Positions 35,787-44,291 are shown, numbered from the stretch's first letter. The stretch is DNA of 64,000 nucleotides from JAWLHJ01 sp039587535 (GCA_039587535.1 JBDHIF010000002.1:130645-194644); one strand, 5' to 3'. The notes: generated by a model not told the origin, from the letters alone. Program-made: numbers and translations.

Positions 35787-36139
35787 GGGGGCGTCACGGC
35801 TTCGACGTGTTTGGTGAAAGTGGGGTTGCGTGCCGAGGTCCTGATCCTCGCAAATCCTCGGGAAAATTGATAACTGCCAACAACAACATGGCACTGGCCG
35901 CGTAAGGTAACCCTTACGTAGGTCCGTCTCCTGGAGAGCCCGCCCGAGGCGCTCCTTGAGACGACGACGAGTCGGGCTGGTCTTCCGTTCGTGCCGCCGG
36001 GACGGAAGCGAGACTTAAGGTGGCTGGCTGCGGACCGAGCTGATCGCTGGCTCCCCGTGGTGAGATCCTCAGCGTTCTACGCACGTAGAGATCCTACCGG
36101 ACTCATTCGCGGACGCGGGTTCGACTCCCGCCGCCTCCA
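35787..36139 (+). ncRNA. ssrA: tmRNA (SsrA), one-piece
   Basis: 353 bases. The 5' GGGGGCG pairs with CGCCTCC at 36132-36138 (one G-U), followed by discriminator A36139; CCA is not encoded. The 5' tRNA-like part has the conserved GGCTTCGAC. The T arm is GCGGG-TTCGACT-CCCGC at 36115-36131. The tag reading frame starts at GCC 35876 and reads ANNNMALAA before TAA 35903. The stop sits at the top of a CGTAAGG/CCTTACG hairpin, as in other tmRNAs. tmRNA rescues stalled ribosomes and tags the peptide for proteolysis. The ALAA end is canonical, while the Asn-Asn-Asn-Met middle is unusual. Confidence 0.93.
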
Positions 36140-36203
36140 TGCCCTCACGACCAGTTCGGTCGTGAGGGCTTTCGTGTTTCTGGGCATGGAGGCGGCGGGA
36201 GGC
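36125..36203. repeat. 79-bp direct repeat, copy 1 (tmRNA 3' end + terminator)
   Basis: This segment is repeated at 36334-36412 with one T-to-C change in the terminator loop. It contains the last bases of the tmRNA T arm, the acceptor strand, the terminator and the inverted acceptor copy. Confidence 0.9.
36141..36179 (+). terminator. ssrA terminator
   Basis: A 12-bp perfect stem, GCCCTCACGACC with GGTCGTGAGGGC, has a 5-base loop. It is followed by TTTCGTGTTT and lies 2 bases after the tmRNA 3' end. Confidence 0.8.
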
Positions 36204-36333
36204 GAACCCGCTGGGGCGCGGAGCGCCCCGAACGCGGGTTTGCGCCGAGCGGCCGACCGGATGGGCGCGACTAGCGCCTGGGCGGACTTCCGCGACAGAG
36301 CGAGGATCGGTGCAGAGCACCGACCGGAGCTCA

Positions 36334-36412
36334 CTCCCGCCGCCTCCATGCCCTCACGACCAGTCCGGTCGTGAGGGCTTTCGTGTTTCTGGGCATGGAG
36401 GCGGCGGGAGGC
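36334..36412. repeat. 79-bp direct repeat, copy 2 (tmRNA 3'-end duplicate)
   Basis: Copy 2 lies 209 bases after copy 1. It keeps the acceptor strand and a second terminator hairpin (36350-36388). The T-arm sequence before it has decayed (CCGGAGCTCACTCCC instead of GCGGGTTCGACTCCC). Weak similarity continues on both sides (AGAG..CC..CCGGA upstream; GCGGAGCG downstream), as expected of an old ~209-bp tandem duplication. It cannot encode a working tmRNA. Confidence 0.85.
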
Positions 36413-36555
36413 TCACCCGCGTGGAGACGCGCGCGGAGCGAGGGGATCCGAGACGCGCGGTTCACACCGAGCGGGCTCAGTTCATTCTCGCGCCTAGCGC
36501 CCTCGCAGGGTACGGCGCGCCGACAAGCCAGTCCCTCAGCTCGGTACGGACCGCT

Positions 36556-36750
36556 TCAGCGACGGGTACCGAAGAGAACAATCATCAGCAGTACGAAGCC
36601 ACCTCCCATCAGTACTGGATGGTCGGTGATCACGTGCAGACTCTGAGCCATGATGACTTGGAGTTTGCTGGTTGCCGACTGCGCGACGACGGCGACGTAC
36701 TCTGCAGCAGCCTGCGAAGGCACTGCAAAAGCTGGGAAGAAACGGATCAC
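36556..36750 (-). CDS. Possible small membrane protein (doubtful)
   Basis: 64 residues if started at GTG 36750; a shorter version could start at the internal ATG encoding MAQSLHVITDHP. The C-terminus is one credible transmembrane helix (VLMGGGFVLLMIVLFG) followed by TRR. No ribosome-binding site is visible, third-position GC is lower than in the neighbours, and I recognise no family. It could be chance. Confidence 0.25.
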   Translation of the reverse strand: MIRFFPAFAVPSQAAAEYVAVVAQSATSKLQVIMAQSLHVITDHPVLMGGGFVLLMIVLFGTRR

Positions 36751-37186
36751 GGATCACGTGGTTTAGAGACAGAAGTCGGAACGTGCCAAAGATCAACCCG
36801 CCCCACTCCTTTCCTACATGGCAAGCATAGGGCTTCCGCCAGTTGGGAGGCCAGCCAAACCGGGGGGCGAGGTCTCGCGGCAGGCGACCGCTTCGTCCGG
36901 AACGCCTGCGGCTGTGAGAGCGTTCTCATTCCCCGAGGGTTGGCGCATTCTTCACCAGCCGTGGGTCCGCGACTGCCCCTGATCTTCGAGCACAGTCTAC
37001 TCGATCTCTTCAACCGAAAGGCGGACTCCCGGCGACGCAACGACATCCTTTCGGCAGGTGCCGCGGTGCGGATGTTGGAGGTCCTTCGCCGGGGGCCGGC
37101 CATGGACGGCTGCTGCGGCTAGGACGGTTGGTGGCGCCTGGCGGAGCGACGGCCTACACGGATTAGAAGACCTTCGACGGGCCTAC

Positions 37187-37226
37187 GGCCCGCTGCAGGG
37201 TCGCTAGGGCCCGCTGCAAGGTCGCT
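37187..37226. repeat. 19-bp direct repeat pair
   Basis: GGCCCGCTGCAGGGTCGCT at 37187-37205 and the same with one change at 37208-37226, a 21-base period, just downstream of the symporter gene (which reads leftward). Confidence 0.8.
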
Positions 37227-37259
37227 GCGGCCGTCGCGCCGCACGGAATGGCTGGACTG

Positions 37260-38936
37260 CTACTTGTACACCTGGAACTGGTTCGACTTGTAGTCCTTCC
37301 AGTAGTCGTCCAGCATCCCCTTCACCTTTCCGCTCAGGATGTAGACGCCCAGAAGGTTCGGGAACGCCATCCCCAGAATCATCAGATCGCCGAAGTTGAG
37401 GATCTGCGTGGCGGTGATGATGGAGCCCAGAAAGGTAAAGACCAGGAAGACCATCTTGTACGGCATCGATGCCCGGGCACCGAACAACCAGACCGCGCAG
37501 CGTTCTCCATAGTACGACCACGAGATCATCGTGGAGTACGCGAACAACACCACAGCGACGGACAGGATGTGGTTGAAGCCGGGCAGGTGTTCGGCGAACG
37601 CTCGGGAAGTGAGGGCCGCGCCCTGGTTCGACGCGATGATGTCTGCGTACTCGGGGTTCGCGTAGGCGCCGCTGAAGACGATGACGAGTGCGGTCATGGT
37701 GCAGATCACGACCGTGTCGATGAACGGCTCCAACAGTGCGACCACGCCCTCGCGAACAGGGTATTCGGTTCGAGCCGCCGAGTGGGCAATCGCTGCCGAG
37801 CCCGCGCCGGCTTCGTTGGAGAACGCCGCACGCTGGAAGCCCACGACGAGCACACCGACGAAACCGCCCCATACCGCGTCGGGATAGAACGCCTGCTCAA
37901 CGATGTACGCCAGGGCTGCCGGCACGTTGGCGATGTTCGCCAGGATCACGATGAGGGCCGCGATGACGTAGACCACCGCCATGACCGGCACGATCTTGTC
38001 CGTCACGCTGGCGATTCGGCGAAGCCCACCGATGATGACGATGCCGACCAAGACGGTCAGCACCAGGCCGTAAACCCAATTGAGCTCCCCCAGGACGGGG
38101 AGACTTTCCTGCACCGCGTTCAGTGACTGGTTGACCTGGAAGCTGTTCCCGCCGGCCAGCGATCCCCCGATGCAGAGGAATGCGAACAGCACAGCGAGCA
38201 CGCGGCCGAGGCCGCCCATGCCCTTCTCGGCAAGACCCTTGGACAGATACTGCATGGGGCCTCCCAACACGTTGCCGCTGGGGCCCACGTCACGGTACGC
38301 CTGTGCCAGCGTGCACTCGGTGAACTTGGTCGACATACCGAGGAGCCCAGCGACGATCATCCAGAACGTGGCGCCCGGCCCGCCGATGCTGACGGCGATG
38401 GCCACCCCGGCGATGTTGCCCAATCCGACGGTGGCGGAGAGGGCCGTGGTCAGGGCCTGGAAGTGCGAGACCTCGCCCGGCTCACTGGGGTCGGTGTAGC
38501 GCCCCCGAGTGACCTGGATCGCGTGGGTGAACGCTCGGATGTTGATGAAGCCCATCCGGAACGTCAGGAAGATCGCGGCCAATACCAGCCACGCGACCAC
38601 CAGAGGCAGGGTCACGTCCGGGTTCCAGAACATCAGGTCGAAGAAGAAGACCGCCGAGATGATGCCGTTCACCACGCCCATGGCCTGGTCGGCCCGGTCC
38701 TGCCATCCGACTCGCTGCGACGTCCCCTCTTCGCCGACGGGAATCTGCGGGGCGACGGCCAGGGCCGCGACCACCGTGGCGGGCGCGGCTACAGGAGCTT
38801 CGGCGACGGCGGCCACGGACGGGGGCGCGACAACGCTCCCGTCGGCCTCATGAGCGAGCGTGCTGGACGGCGCCAGCAAGCCCGTTCCGAGGGTCACTGC
38901 GACCAGGGCTGAGAGAACCGATGCGCGTGGCCTCAT
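37260..38936 (-). CDS. Alanine/glycine:cation symporter family protein
   Basis: 558 residues. The AGCS family is recognised by FQALTTALSATVGLGNIAGV, AIAVSIGGPGATFWMIVAG, GGPMQYLSKGLAEKG, RAAFSNEAGAGSAAIAHSAA and LFAYSTMISWSYYGERC. There are about 11 hydrophobic segments. It imports alanine or glycine with Na+ or H+. Oddly, the N-terminus has a signal-peptide-like stretch ending STLAHEA and then ~50 Ala/Val/Pro-rich residues before the first usual AGCS helix, making it longer than most members. A candidate promoter lies at 39010-39038. It is divergent from the universal stress protein gene. Confidence 0.92.
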   Translation of the reverse strand: MRPRASVLSALVAVTLGTGLLAPSSTLAHEADGSVVAPPSVAAVAEAPVAAPATVVAALAVAPQIPVGEEGTSQRVGWQDRADQAMGVVNGIISAVFFFDLMFWNPDVTLPLVVAWLVLAAIFLTFRMGFINIRAFTHAIQVTRGRYTDPSEPGEVSHFQALTTALSATVGLGNIAGVAIAVSIGGPGATFWMIVAGLLGMSTKFTECTLAQAYRDVGPSGNVLGGPMQYLSKGLAEKGMGGLGRVLAVLFAFLCIGGSLAGGNSFQVNQSLNAVQESLPVLGELNWVYGLVLTVLVGIVIIGGLRRIASVTDKIVPVMAVVYVIAALIVILANIANVPAALAYIVEQAFYPDAVWGGFVGVLVVGFQRAAFSNEAGAGSAAIAHSAARTEYPVREGVVALLEPFIDTVVICTMTALVIVFSGAYANPEYADIIASNQGAALTSRAFAEHLPGFNHILSVAVVLFAYSTMISWSYYGERCAVWLFGARASMPYKMVFLVFTFLGSIITATQILNFGDLMILGMAFPNLLGVYILSGKVKGMLDDYWKDYKSNQFQVYK

Positions 38937-39282
38937 GGAATCCAGGGAGTTTGAGGTGAGAGGGTGGCGAAGGTGCCGCCGGCCTCCTGGTGGGAAGGCG
39001 ATCCGGGCAAGTAGAAGCGTCTAGTCGTTCACCGTCAAGCATCGTCGAGGAACTCACCGCTTGACGATCGAGTGCCCCGGGGGCCTCTGAGCGTCTCCAG
39101 TCAGCCTGAATCCTGGCCCCGGGGTGACTTCGATCCGGGCGTGTGTCACGACCTCCGTTCGCGGTGTGAGCGGCGGGCATGCGGAACGGGTGCCCTCGCG
39201 GATCGCTTGCGTCTCGCCGGGCGCCTTGGCAGGTTGCAGCCGTCCTGCCACCACCGGCCGTTTTCCCCTCCCCGAGCTTTCC
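38937..39282. other. Divergent intergenic region, symporter / universal stress protein
   Basis: 346 bases. It holds the minus-strand promoter and 8-bp inverted repeat described at 39010. For the rightward gene I see no clear promoter. The open frame that extends upstream of the stress-protein start has no homology. Confidence 0.5.
39010..39038 (-). promoter_or_regulatory. Candidate promoter for the symporter gene
   Basis: Read on the minus strand: TTGACG, exactly 17 bases, TCTACT. The start point would be about 65 bases before the symporter ATG. TTGACG also forms one arm of the inverted repeat CGTCAAGC (39033-39040) / GCTTGACG (39059-39066), so a dimeric regulator could bind over the -35 box. 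Confidence 0.35.
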
Positions 39283-39732
39283 ATGAACATCGAGCACATC
39301 CTCGTCGCCACGGACCTCTCGGATGAGATGTTGGCCCGCACCGCCTCCATCGGCGCGTTCGCGCGTACGTTGGGCGCGCGGGTCACGCTCCTGCACGTCA
39401 TCGGAAGCCACGAAGCCATCCCGCACGGAGCCCCTCTGGCGCCCCGCCAGGATGAGCCCGTGGACGCCGACACCCTGGACGCCGCCCGAGCGCGGGTTCT
39501 GGAACGCGTCGGCGCCTATGGCGACGACCTCGAGATCACCGCGGAGGTTGTCGCCGGCGGAGAGCCGGCTCACGAGATCGTGGACTACGCGGTTTCGAAC
39601 GAGGCGGACTTGATCATCGTAGGGACGCACGGGCGCACCGGGTTCCGGCACTTGGTGCTGGGGAGCGTGGCGGAAGATGTCGTCCGACGCTCCAAGGTCC
39701 CGGTGATCGTCGTGCCCCGGCCCGGGGAGTAG
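39283..39732 (+). CDS. Universal stress protein (UspA family)
   Basis: 149 residues from ATG 39283. The fold is shown by MNIEHILVATDLSDEMLART, RVTLLHVIGSHE and AHEIVDYAVSNEADLIIVGT. The ATP-binding signature is GTHGRTGFRHLVLGSVAEDV followed by KVPVIVVP, i.e. the ATP-binding subclass (G-2x-G-9x-G-S/T). Its role is in stress survival; the specific function is unknown. It is a single gene with its own upstream region. Confidence 0.9.
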   Translation: MNIEHILVATDLSDEMLARTASIGAFARTLGARVTLLHVIGSHEAIPHGAPLAPRQDEPVDADTLDAARARVLERVGAYGDDLEITAEVVAGGEPAHEIVDYAVSNEADLIIVGTHGRTGFRHLVLGSVAEDVVRRSKVPVIVVPRPGE

Positions 39733-39889
39733 CGGGGCAAGCGACGAAGGAGTCGTCGCGCAAGGGGTCTCGTGGGGAAGATAGCAATATCGGAGTTATG
39801 TACTTGATGCTGGCGCGATCCGGCGTCCGTTCATAGCTTTCCCGCTTGCCCCAATCAGATGTTCCACAACTCACGAGGAGGAGGGCGAG

Positions 39890-42850
39890 ATGAGAAGACT
39901 CATGTTCTTGACCTGTACCCTCGCGCTCATGGCAGCGCCGGGGATTACCGAGGCCCAGACGATAACGGGCATTGTGCGGGATCAGGCGACCGGGCAACCT
40001 CTTGGCTCGGCCCAGGTGTACATCGCCGACCTGGAGCTCGGCTCCCTGACCCAGGCCAACGGGAGTTACATCCTCCTGAACGTGCCGGCGGGAACCCACG
40101 CGGTCTCGGTCCAGCAGCTAGGCTTCGCTACGGCGACCCTGGAGGTCACCGTCCAGGCAGGCCAGACAGTCCAGCAGGACTTCGCCCTGTCGCGTGAGGC
40201 GCTCCAGCTCAACGAGATTGTCGTGACCGGCACGGCGGCCGGCTCTCGGGTCCGAGAGATCGGAAACGCCGTGACCCAGCTCGACGCCTCGGTGGCGGAG
40301 GTTCAGCCGATCGAGAACGTCTCCGACCTCCTCCGGGGTCGCGTGGCGGGTGTCGTCGTGCAGCAGGGTAACGGGAGCGCGGGTTCCGCGTCCGCCATCA
40401 AGATCCGAGGCAGCTCGACCATGCGCCTGGTGAACGATGGTCCGCTGGTCTACATCGACGGCGTGCGGGTCAACAACCGCATGGAGTCGGGTGCAAGTGA
40501 CGTTTCCCGGATCGACGACCTCGACCCGGGTTCGATCGAGAGCATCGAGATCATCAAGGGCCCGGCGGCGGCCACGCTCTACGGGACGGAGGCCGCGAAC
40601 GGGGTGATCCAGATCATCACGAAGGCCGGTGCCGTAGGTGCGGCGCAGTGGAACTTCACGACGCGGCAGGGTGCCGCATGGTTCCAGGATCCGGCCGGGC
40701 GCACGCCGACCAACTATGGCATCAACCCCGCCACCGGGCAGGTCGAGGGCTTCAACATCCTCCGCGACGTGCCGGGCGAGTCCGACGCGATGTTCCGCAA
40801 CGCGCACAACCAGTACTACGGTATGGACGTCTCCGGCGGCTCGTCGGCGTTCCGCTACTTCGTCTCGGGCTCGGTCGCCCGTGACCAGGGCGCCACGTAC
40901 AACAGCTGGGCCAACCGTTACAACGGGCGTGTGAACATCGACGCCCAGCCCAGCGAGAACCTCACCATCGGTGCCAACGCCGGCTTCGGAATGGCGCGGC
41001 TCCGGCTGGCCGGTGATTACCCCTACGAAGACGCGGTCCGTTCCGAGCTCAAGTACCGGTTCAACGAGGATGGCTCGCTCAACCCGCAGCGCGGGTACTA
41101 CCGGGCCCCGCCGGAAGCGCGCGTCGAGCGCGAGCAGTACTACCACTTTGCCAATCGCATGACGGCCGGCATCACGGTGAACCACACGCCGTTCGACTGG
41201 TTCACCCAGCGCCTCACGTTTGGCCTGGACATGACGGACATGGCCGAGGAGACTCGGAATGCGATCCTGAGCCCGTACGCGGCCCAGTTCTTCTCGTCCC
41301 GGGCGGCATCCGGCTCGAAGGACGTGGATCGGGAGTCCGTGGTCTATACCACGTTCGACTACGCTGCCAGCGCGGAGCGTCAGCTCACCGACGGCATCGC
41401 CTCGACGACGTCGTTCGGCTTCCAGGTGTACACGAAGGAGATCAAGGGCGTCATCGCTGAAGGGACCGGGTTCCCGGCCCTCGGCCTGTCGGCCATCAGC
41501 GCCACCGGCGAGCGGGACGGCTCCGACAACTTCATCGAGAACAACACCGTCGGCGTCTATCTGCAGCAGCAGTTCGGCTTCGGAGACCGCTTCTTCATCA
41601 CGGGTGCGGTTCGCGCCGATGACAACAGCTCGTTCGGTGAGGACTTCGACCTCGTCTACTACCCGAAGGTCAGCGCTTCCTGGGTGGTCAGTGAGGAGGA
41701 CTTCTGGGGCGCCGACTTCATCGACGAGTTCCGCCTCCGCGCGGCGTATGGCGAGTCGGGTCAGCAGCCGGACGCTTTCGACGCGCTCCGCAGCTACACC
41801 ACTCGTCTGTCACCCACCGGTTCGTCGACCCTCCGTCCGGACTCCCCCGGAAACTCGGAGCTGGGTCCCGAGCGCGGCGTGGAGATCGAGGCCGGGTTCG
41901 ACGCAAGCATGTTCGGTGGTCGCGTGAACATGGAGTTCACCTACTACGACCAGACCACGAAGGACGCCATCGTCGAGCGTGACGTGGCGCCCTCCACGGG
42001 CTTCACGGGTGGTCAGTTCGTGAACATCGGACAGATCAACAACCGCGGGATCGAGCTCGGCCTCGGTGCGCGGGTGATCGAATCCGAAGGGTTCGATTGG
42101 GACATGAACCTCAACCTCAGCACGAACCGCAATCGCGTGGAGTCGCTCGGTCTCGACGGAGCGTTCCTGCAGCTGGGCTGGACCACTAGGCACACCGAGG
42201 GCTACCCGGTGGGATCGCTGTGGGCCCCGGACATCATCGAGGCGCAGCTGGATACCGATGGCAATGTGATCGTCGATTCGATTCGGTGTGACGACGGCAG
42301 CGGGAACCCCATCACCTGTGACGAGAACGCCTGGATCTACCAGGGCCATCCGGACCCGAACTACGAAGCGTCCTTTTCGACCGGGATCACCATCGGGGAT
42401 CGCCTGAGCATCGAGACGCTCTTCCAGGGCAAGATCGGCCAGACGAAGTACGACCTTCAGGGCTGGTGGCGCTACTCGGCCCTGCAGCACGACTTCGTCA
42501 ATGCGTTCCCGTTCGAGAACGACCCCACGGACGTGGCGGAGGCGCAGCTCGGGAACTCGGGTGAGTACGCTCTCTGGGTGGACGAGGCCTCGTTCATCCG
42601 TTGGCGTGAGCTGTCGGTCAGCTACCAGATGCCCGAGAGCTGGCTGGGCTTCGTGAGCGCCAGCCGCGGTCAGTTCAGCGTTGCGGCGCGGAACCTCGGG
42701 ATGGTCTGGACGAACTGGTACGCCTACCCGTACCACGACCCCGAGGTCATCGACCCGAGCAACACGTTCTCGGGGAACCGTGAGCCCCAGGAGGACTCCG
42801 GGATTCCGCCGCTCACCTCCATCACGTTCAGCCTCCGGCTGAGCTTCTGA
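39890..42850 (+). CDS. SusC/RagA-family TonB-dependent outer-membrane transporter
   Basis: 986 residues with a very strong ribosome-binding site (GAGGAGGAGGG). The signal peptide is MRRLMFLTCTLALMAAPGITEA. Residues ~25-105 form the carboxypeptidase-like domain (ITGIVRDQATGQPLGSAQVYI), followed by the plug (EIVVTGTAAGSRVRE, IESIEIIKGPAAATLYG, NGVIQIITKAG). The remaining ~750 residues are barrel strands ending in FSLRLSF. The SusC class pairs with the SusD lipoprotein encoded next and imports large or bound nutrients with TonB energy. The ligand is unknown. In this context, upstream of an amine dehydrogenase locus, peptide- or amine-bearing compounds are possible but unproven. Confidence 0.95.
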   Translation: MRRLMFLTCTLALMAAPGITEAQTITGIVRDQATGQPLGSAQVYIADLELGSLTQANGSYILLNVPAGTHAVSVQQLGFATATLEVTVQAGQTVQQDFALSREALQLNEIVVTGTAAGSRVREIGNAVTQLDASVAEVQPIENVSDLLRGRVAGVVVQQGNGSAGSASAIKIRGSSTMRLVNDGPLVYIDGVRVNNRMESGASDVSRIDDLDPGSIESIEIIKGPAAATLYGTEAANGVIQIITKAGAVGAAQWNFTTRQGAAWFQDPAGRTPTNYGINPATGQVEGFNILRDVPGESDAMFRNAHNQYYGMDVSGGSSAFRYFVSGSVARDQGATYNSWANRYNGRVNIDAQPSENLTIGANAGFGMARLRLAGDYPYEDAVRSELKYRFNEDGSLNPQRGYYRAPPEARVEREQYYHFANRMTAGITVNHTPFDWFTQRLTFGLDMTDMAEETRNAILSPYAAQFFSSRAASGSKDVDRESVVYTTFDYAASAERQLTDGIASTTSFGFQVYTKEIKGVIAEGTGFPALGLSAISATGERDGSDNFIENNTVGVYLQQQFGFGDRFFITGAVRADDNSSFGEDFDLVYYPKVSASWVVSEEDFWGADFIDEFRLRAAYGESGQQPDAFDALRSYTTRLSPTGSSTLRPDSPGNSELGPERGVEIEAGFDASMFGGRVNMEFTYYDQTTKDAIVERDVAPSTGFTGGQFVNIGQINNRGIELGLGARVIESEGFDWDMNLNLSTNRNRVESLGLDGAFLQLGWTTRHTEGYPVGSLWAPDIIEAQLDTDGNVIVDSIRCDDGSGNPITCDENAWIYQGHPDPNYEASFSTGITIGDRLSIETLFQGKIGQTKYDLQGWWRYSALQHDFVNAFPFENDPTDVAEAQLGNSGEYALWVDEASFIRWRELSVSYQMPESWLGFVSASRGQFSVAARNLGMVWTNWYAYPYHDPEVIDPSNTFSGNREPQEDSGIPPLTSITFSLRLSF

Positions 42851-42863
42851 GGAGGAGAGATCA

Positions 42864-44204
42864 ATGGCTAAGAATTCCAATGACTTGAAGCGAGGAACCG
42901 CACTCATGAGACGGATCACTTCGAGCCTTGAAGTCCTTGAGCGCCGGATCCCGGCGCTGGCTCTAGGCGCAACCCTGTTCCTGGCCGGTTGCGGCGCGCT
43001 GGATGGCTTGCTGTCCGTAGACGCGCCGTCACAGGTCGTCGCGAGCGACCTCGAGGACCCCAACGCAGCGGACCTGCTCGTCGCGAGTGTTGGCAACGAG
43101 TTCCGCTGCATGTGGACGCACTACGTCGGCGCAAGCGCCATGACGGGCAATGAGCTCGGCGAGGCGAGCTCGACGACGGTGCTGACGATTTGGGATACCC
43201 GGATCCACGACACCAGTGGGTACGGATCCCAGTATGCGAGTGCCGATTGCGGTAGCGGGCAGCCTGCGTTGTACCTGCCGCTGGCACGGACTCGTTGGCT
43301 GGGCGATCAGGTCCGCACCAGCCTGACCGAGTGGTCTGACGCTGACGTCGAGAACCGGACTCAGAAGATCGGAGAGGTGGCGCTCTACACGGGCTACGCC
43401 TACCTGCTGTTCGCCGAGGCGTTCTGCGAGAACGAGATCGCCTTCGACGGTGGCCCGCGGCAGTCGCGAGAGGCCACCTGGAACACGGCCATCGCTCGCT
43501 TCGATGAGGCCATCGCCTCAGGAAACGCGACGGTGGCCAATGCCGCCAGGGTCGGGAAGGGCCGAGCTCTCCTGAACATGGGTGACTACAGCGCTGCTGC
43601 TGCTGCCGTGGGCTCCGTTCCCGTGGGCTTCAGCTGGGAAATGCAGTATTCAAACGACGACGCAGTGACCCGCAACAAGATCTGGGAGATCGTCGTACGG
43701 GATAACGAGGGGACGATCGAGGCACCCTACCGGGACGTCATGTTCGACGGCGTACCCGATCCGCGCATCGCGGTGACGGACGAAGGGTTCAACGGTGTGG
43801 GCTCGGACATTCCGATCTTCACGCCGGACAAGTACCCTGACGCTACGAGCCCGCACGAGGTGGCGACGTGGGAAGAAGCTCAGCTCATCATCGCGGAGGC
43901 CTTCGCGCGAGCGGGCGGTGCCGGGGATCTGGTCAATGCCGTCAACATCATCAACGTGCTACATGCCAATGCGGGAATCCCGGCCTTCGCCAGCACGGAC
44001 CAGGCCGAGATCCTGACGCAGATCGAGTACGAGCGGCAGGCGGAGTTTTTCCTGGAGGGTCACCACCTGCGTGACCTCCAGCGCTTCAACCAGGAGCTCT
44101 TCCCGGCCGTCGGAGTGGACCACCCGTTCGGCGCCTTCTACGGCGACGAGATCTGCTTCGATCTTCCGGCGGTGGAGTTCCTGAACAACCCGAGCGCTAG
44201 CTGA
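42864..44204 (+). CDS. SusD/RagB-family outer-membrane lipoprotein
   Basis: 446 residues, ATG preceded by GGAGGAGAG. The lipobox FLAGC (Cys43) follows a long n-region; an ATG at 42906 would give a more usual signal length. The body is helical with TPR-like repeats (KIGEVALYTGYAYLLFAEAFCENE). The SusD C-terminal hallmark is near residues 345-420: ATWEEAQLIIAEAFARAG and IEYERQAEFFLEGHHLRDLQ. It caps the SusC barrel and binds ligand. It lies 13 bases after susC, so the two are one unit. Confidence 0.92.
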   Translation: MAKNSNDLKRGTALMRRITSSLEVLERRIPALALGATLFLAGCGALDGLLSVDAPSQVVASDLEDPNAADLLVASVGNEFRCMWTHYVGASAMTGNELGEASSTTVLTIWDTRIHDTSGYGSQYASADCGSGQPALYLPLARTRWLGDQVRTSLTEWSDADVENRTQKIGEVALYTGYAYLLFAEAFCENEIAFDGGPRQSREATWNTAIARFDEAIASGNATVANAARVGKGRALLNMGDYSAAAAAVGSVPVGFSWEMQYSNDDAVTRNKIWEIVVRDNEGTIEAPYRDVMFDGVPDPRIAVTDEGFNGVGSDIPIFTPDKYPDATSPHEVATWEEAQLIIAEAFARAGGAGDLVNAVNIINVLHANAGIPAFASTDQAEILTQIEYERQAEFFLEGHHLRDLQRFNQELFPAVGVDHPFGAFYGDEICFDLPAVEFLNNPSAS

Positions 44205-44251
44205 TTCGGGAGATCGGGCCGCTTTTGCATGGCGGACCGACGATAAGGTGA

Positions 44252-44291
44252 GAGAGGGGAGATGGGCGCTTATGCCCATCTCCCCCTCTTC
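44252..44291 (+). terminator. Terminator after the SusC/SusD pair
   Basis: A long stem, AGAGGGGAGATGGGC pairing with GCCCATCTCCC-CTCT (one bulge), has a 6-base loop and a short TTCT tail, 47 bases after the susD stop. It partially separates the pair from the following lipoprotein gene. Confidence 0.65.

Larger units (their letters stand above)
36115..36211. repeat. 30-bp inverted repeat of the tmRNA 3' end around its terminator
   Basis: The T arm and acceptor of tmRNA plus TGCCC (36115-36144) recur inverted at 36182-36211 with a single mismatch. The minus strand therefore carries a second intact T arm (GCGGG-TTCGCCT-CCCGC) and acceptor 3' strand. The terminator hairpin lies between the two arms. 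Confidence 0.85.
36413..37259. other. Gene-poor, lower-GC stretch downstream of ssrA
   Basis: About 850 bases without a convincing gene. Bases ~36530-36830 look visibly less GC-rich than the surroundings. Several open frames exist on both strands, but they have no recognisable domains or ribosome-binding sites. The best candidate is the small membrane ORF listed at 36556. A 19-bp direct repeat lies at 37187-37226. Confidence 0.5.

Noticed and set aside
36187..36347. A minus-strand RNA with 8-bp acceptor and intact T arm that could be mistaken for tRNA-Sec
   Set aside because: The apparent acceptor pairing follows automatically from the palindromic repeat. The molecule would be ~160 bases, and I could not place an anticodon arm with TCA.
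36069..36349. Minus-strand ORFs starting MEAAGV... and containing RRESNPRP
   Set aside because: These are antisense translations of the tmRNA T arm and acceptor (TGGAGGCGGCGGGAGTCGAAC) and its copies. They are well-known spurious database ORFs, not proteins.
36310..37122. 270-codon rightward ORF downstream of ssrA
   Set aside because: It begins in the repeat, has no family motif, mixed composition and no ribosome-binding site.
41810..43111. 433-codon ORF antisense to the susC/susD junction
   Set aside because: It runs across two well-supported genes on the other strand and has no recognisable motif.
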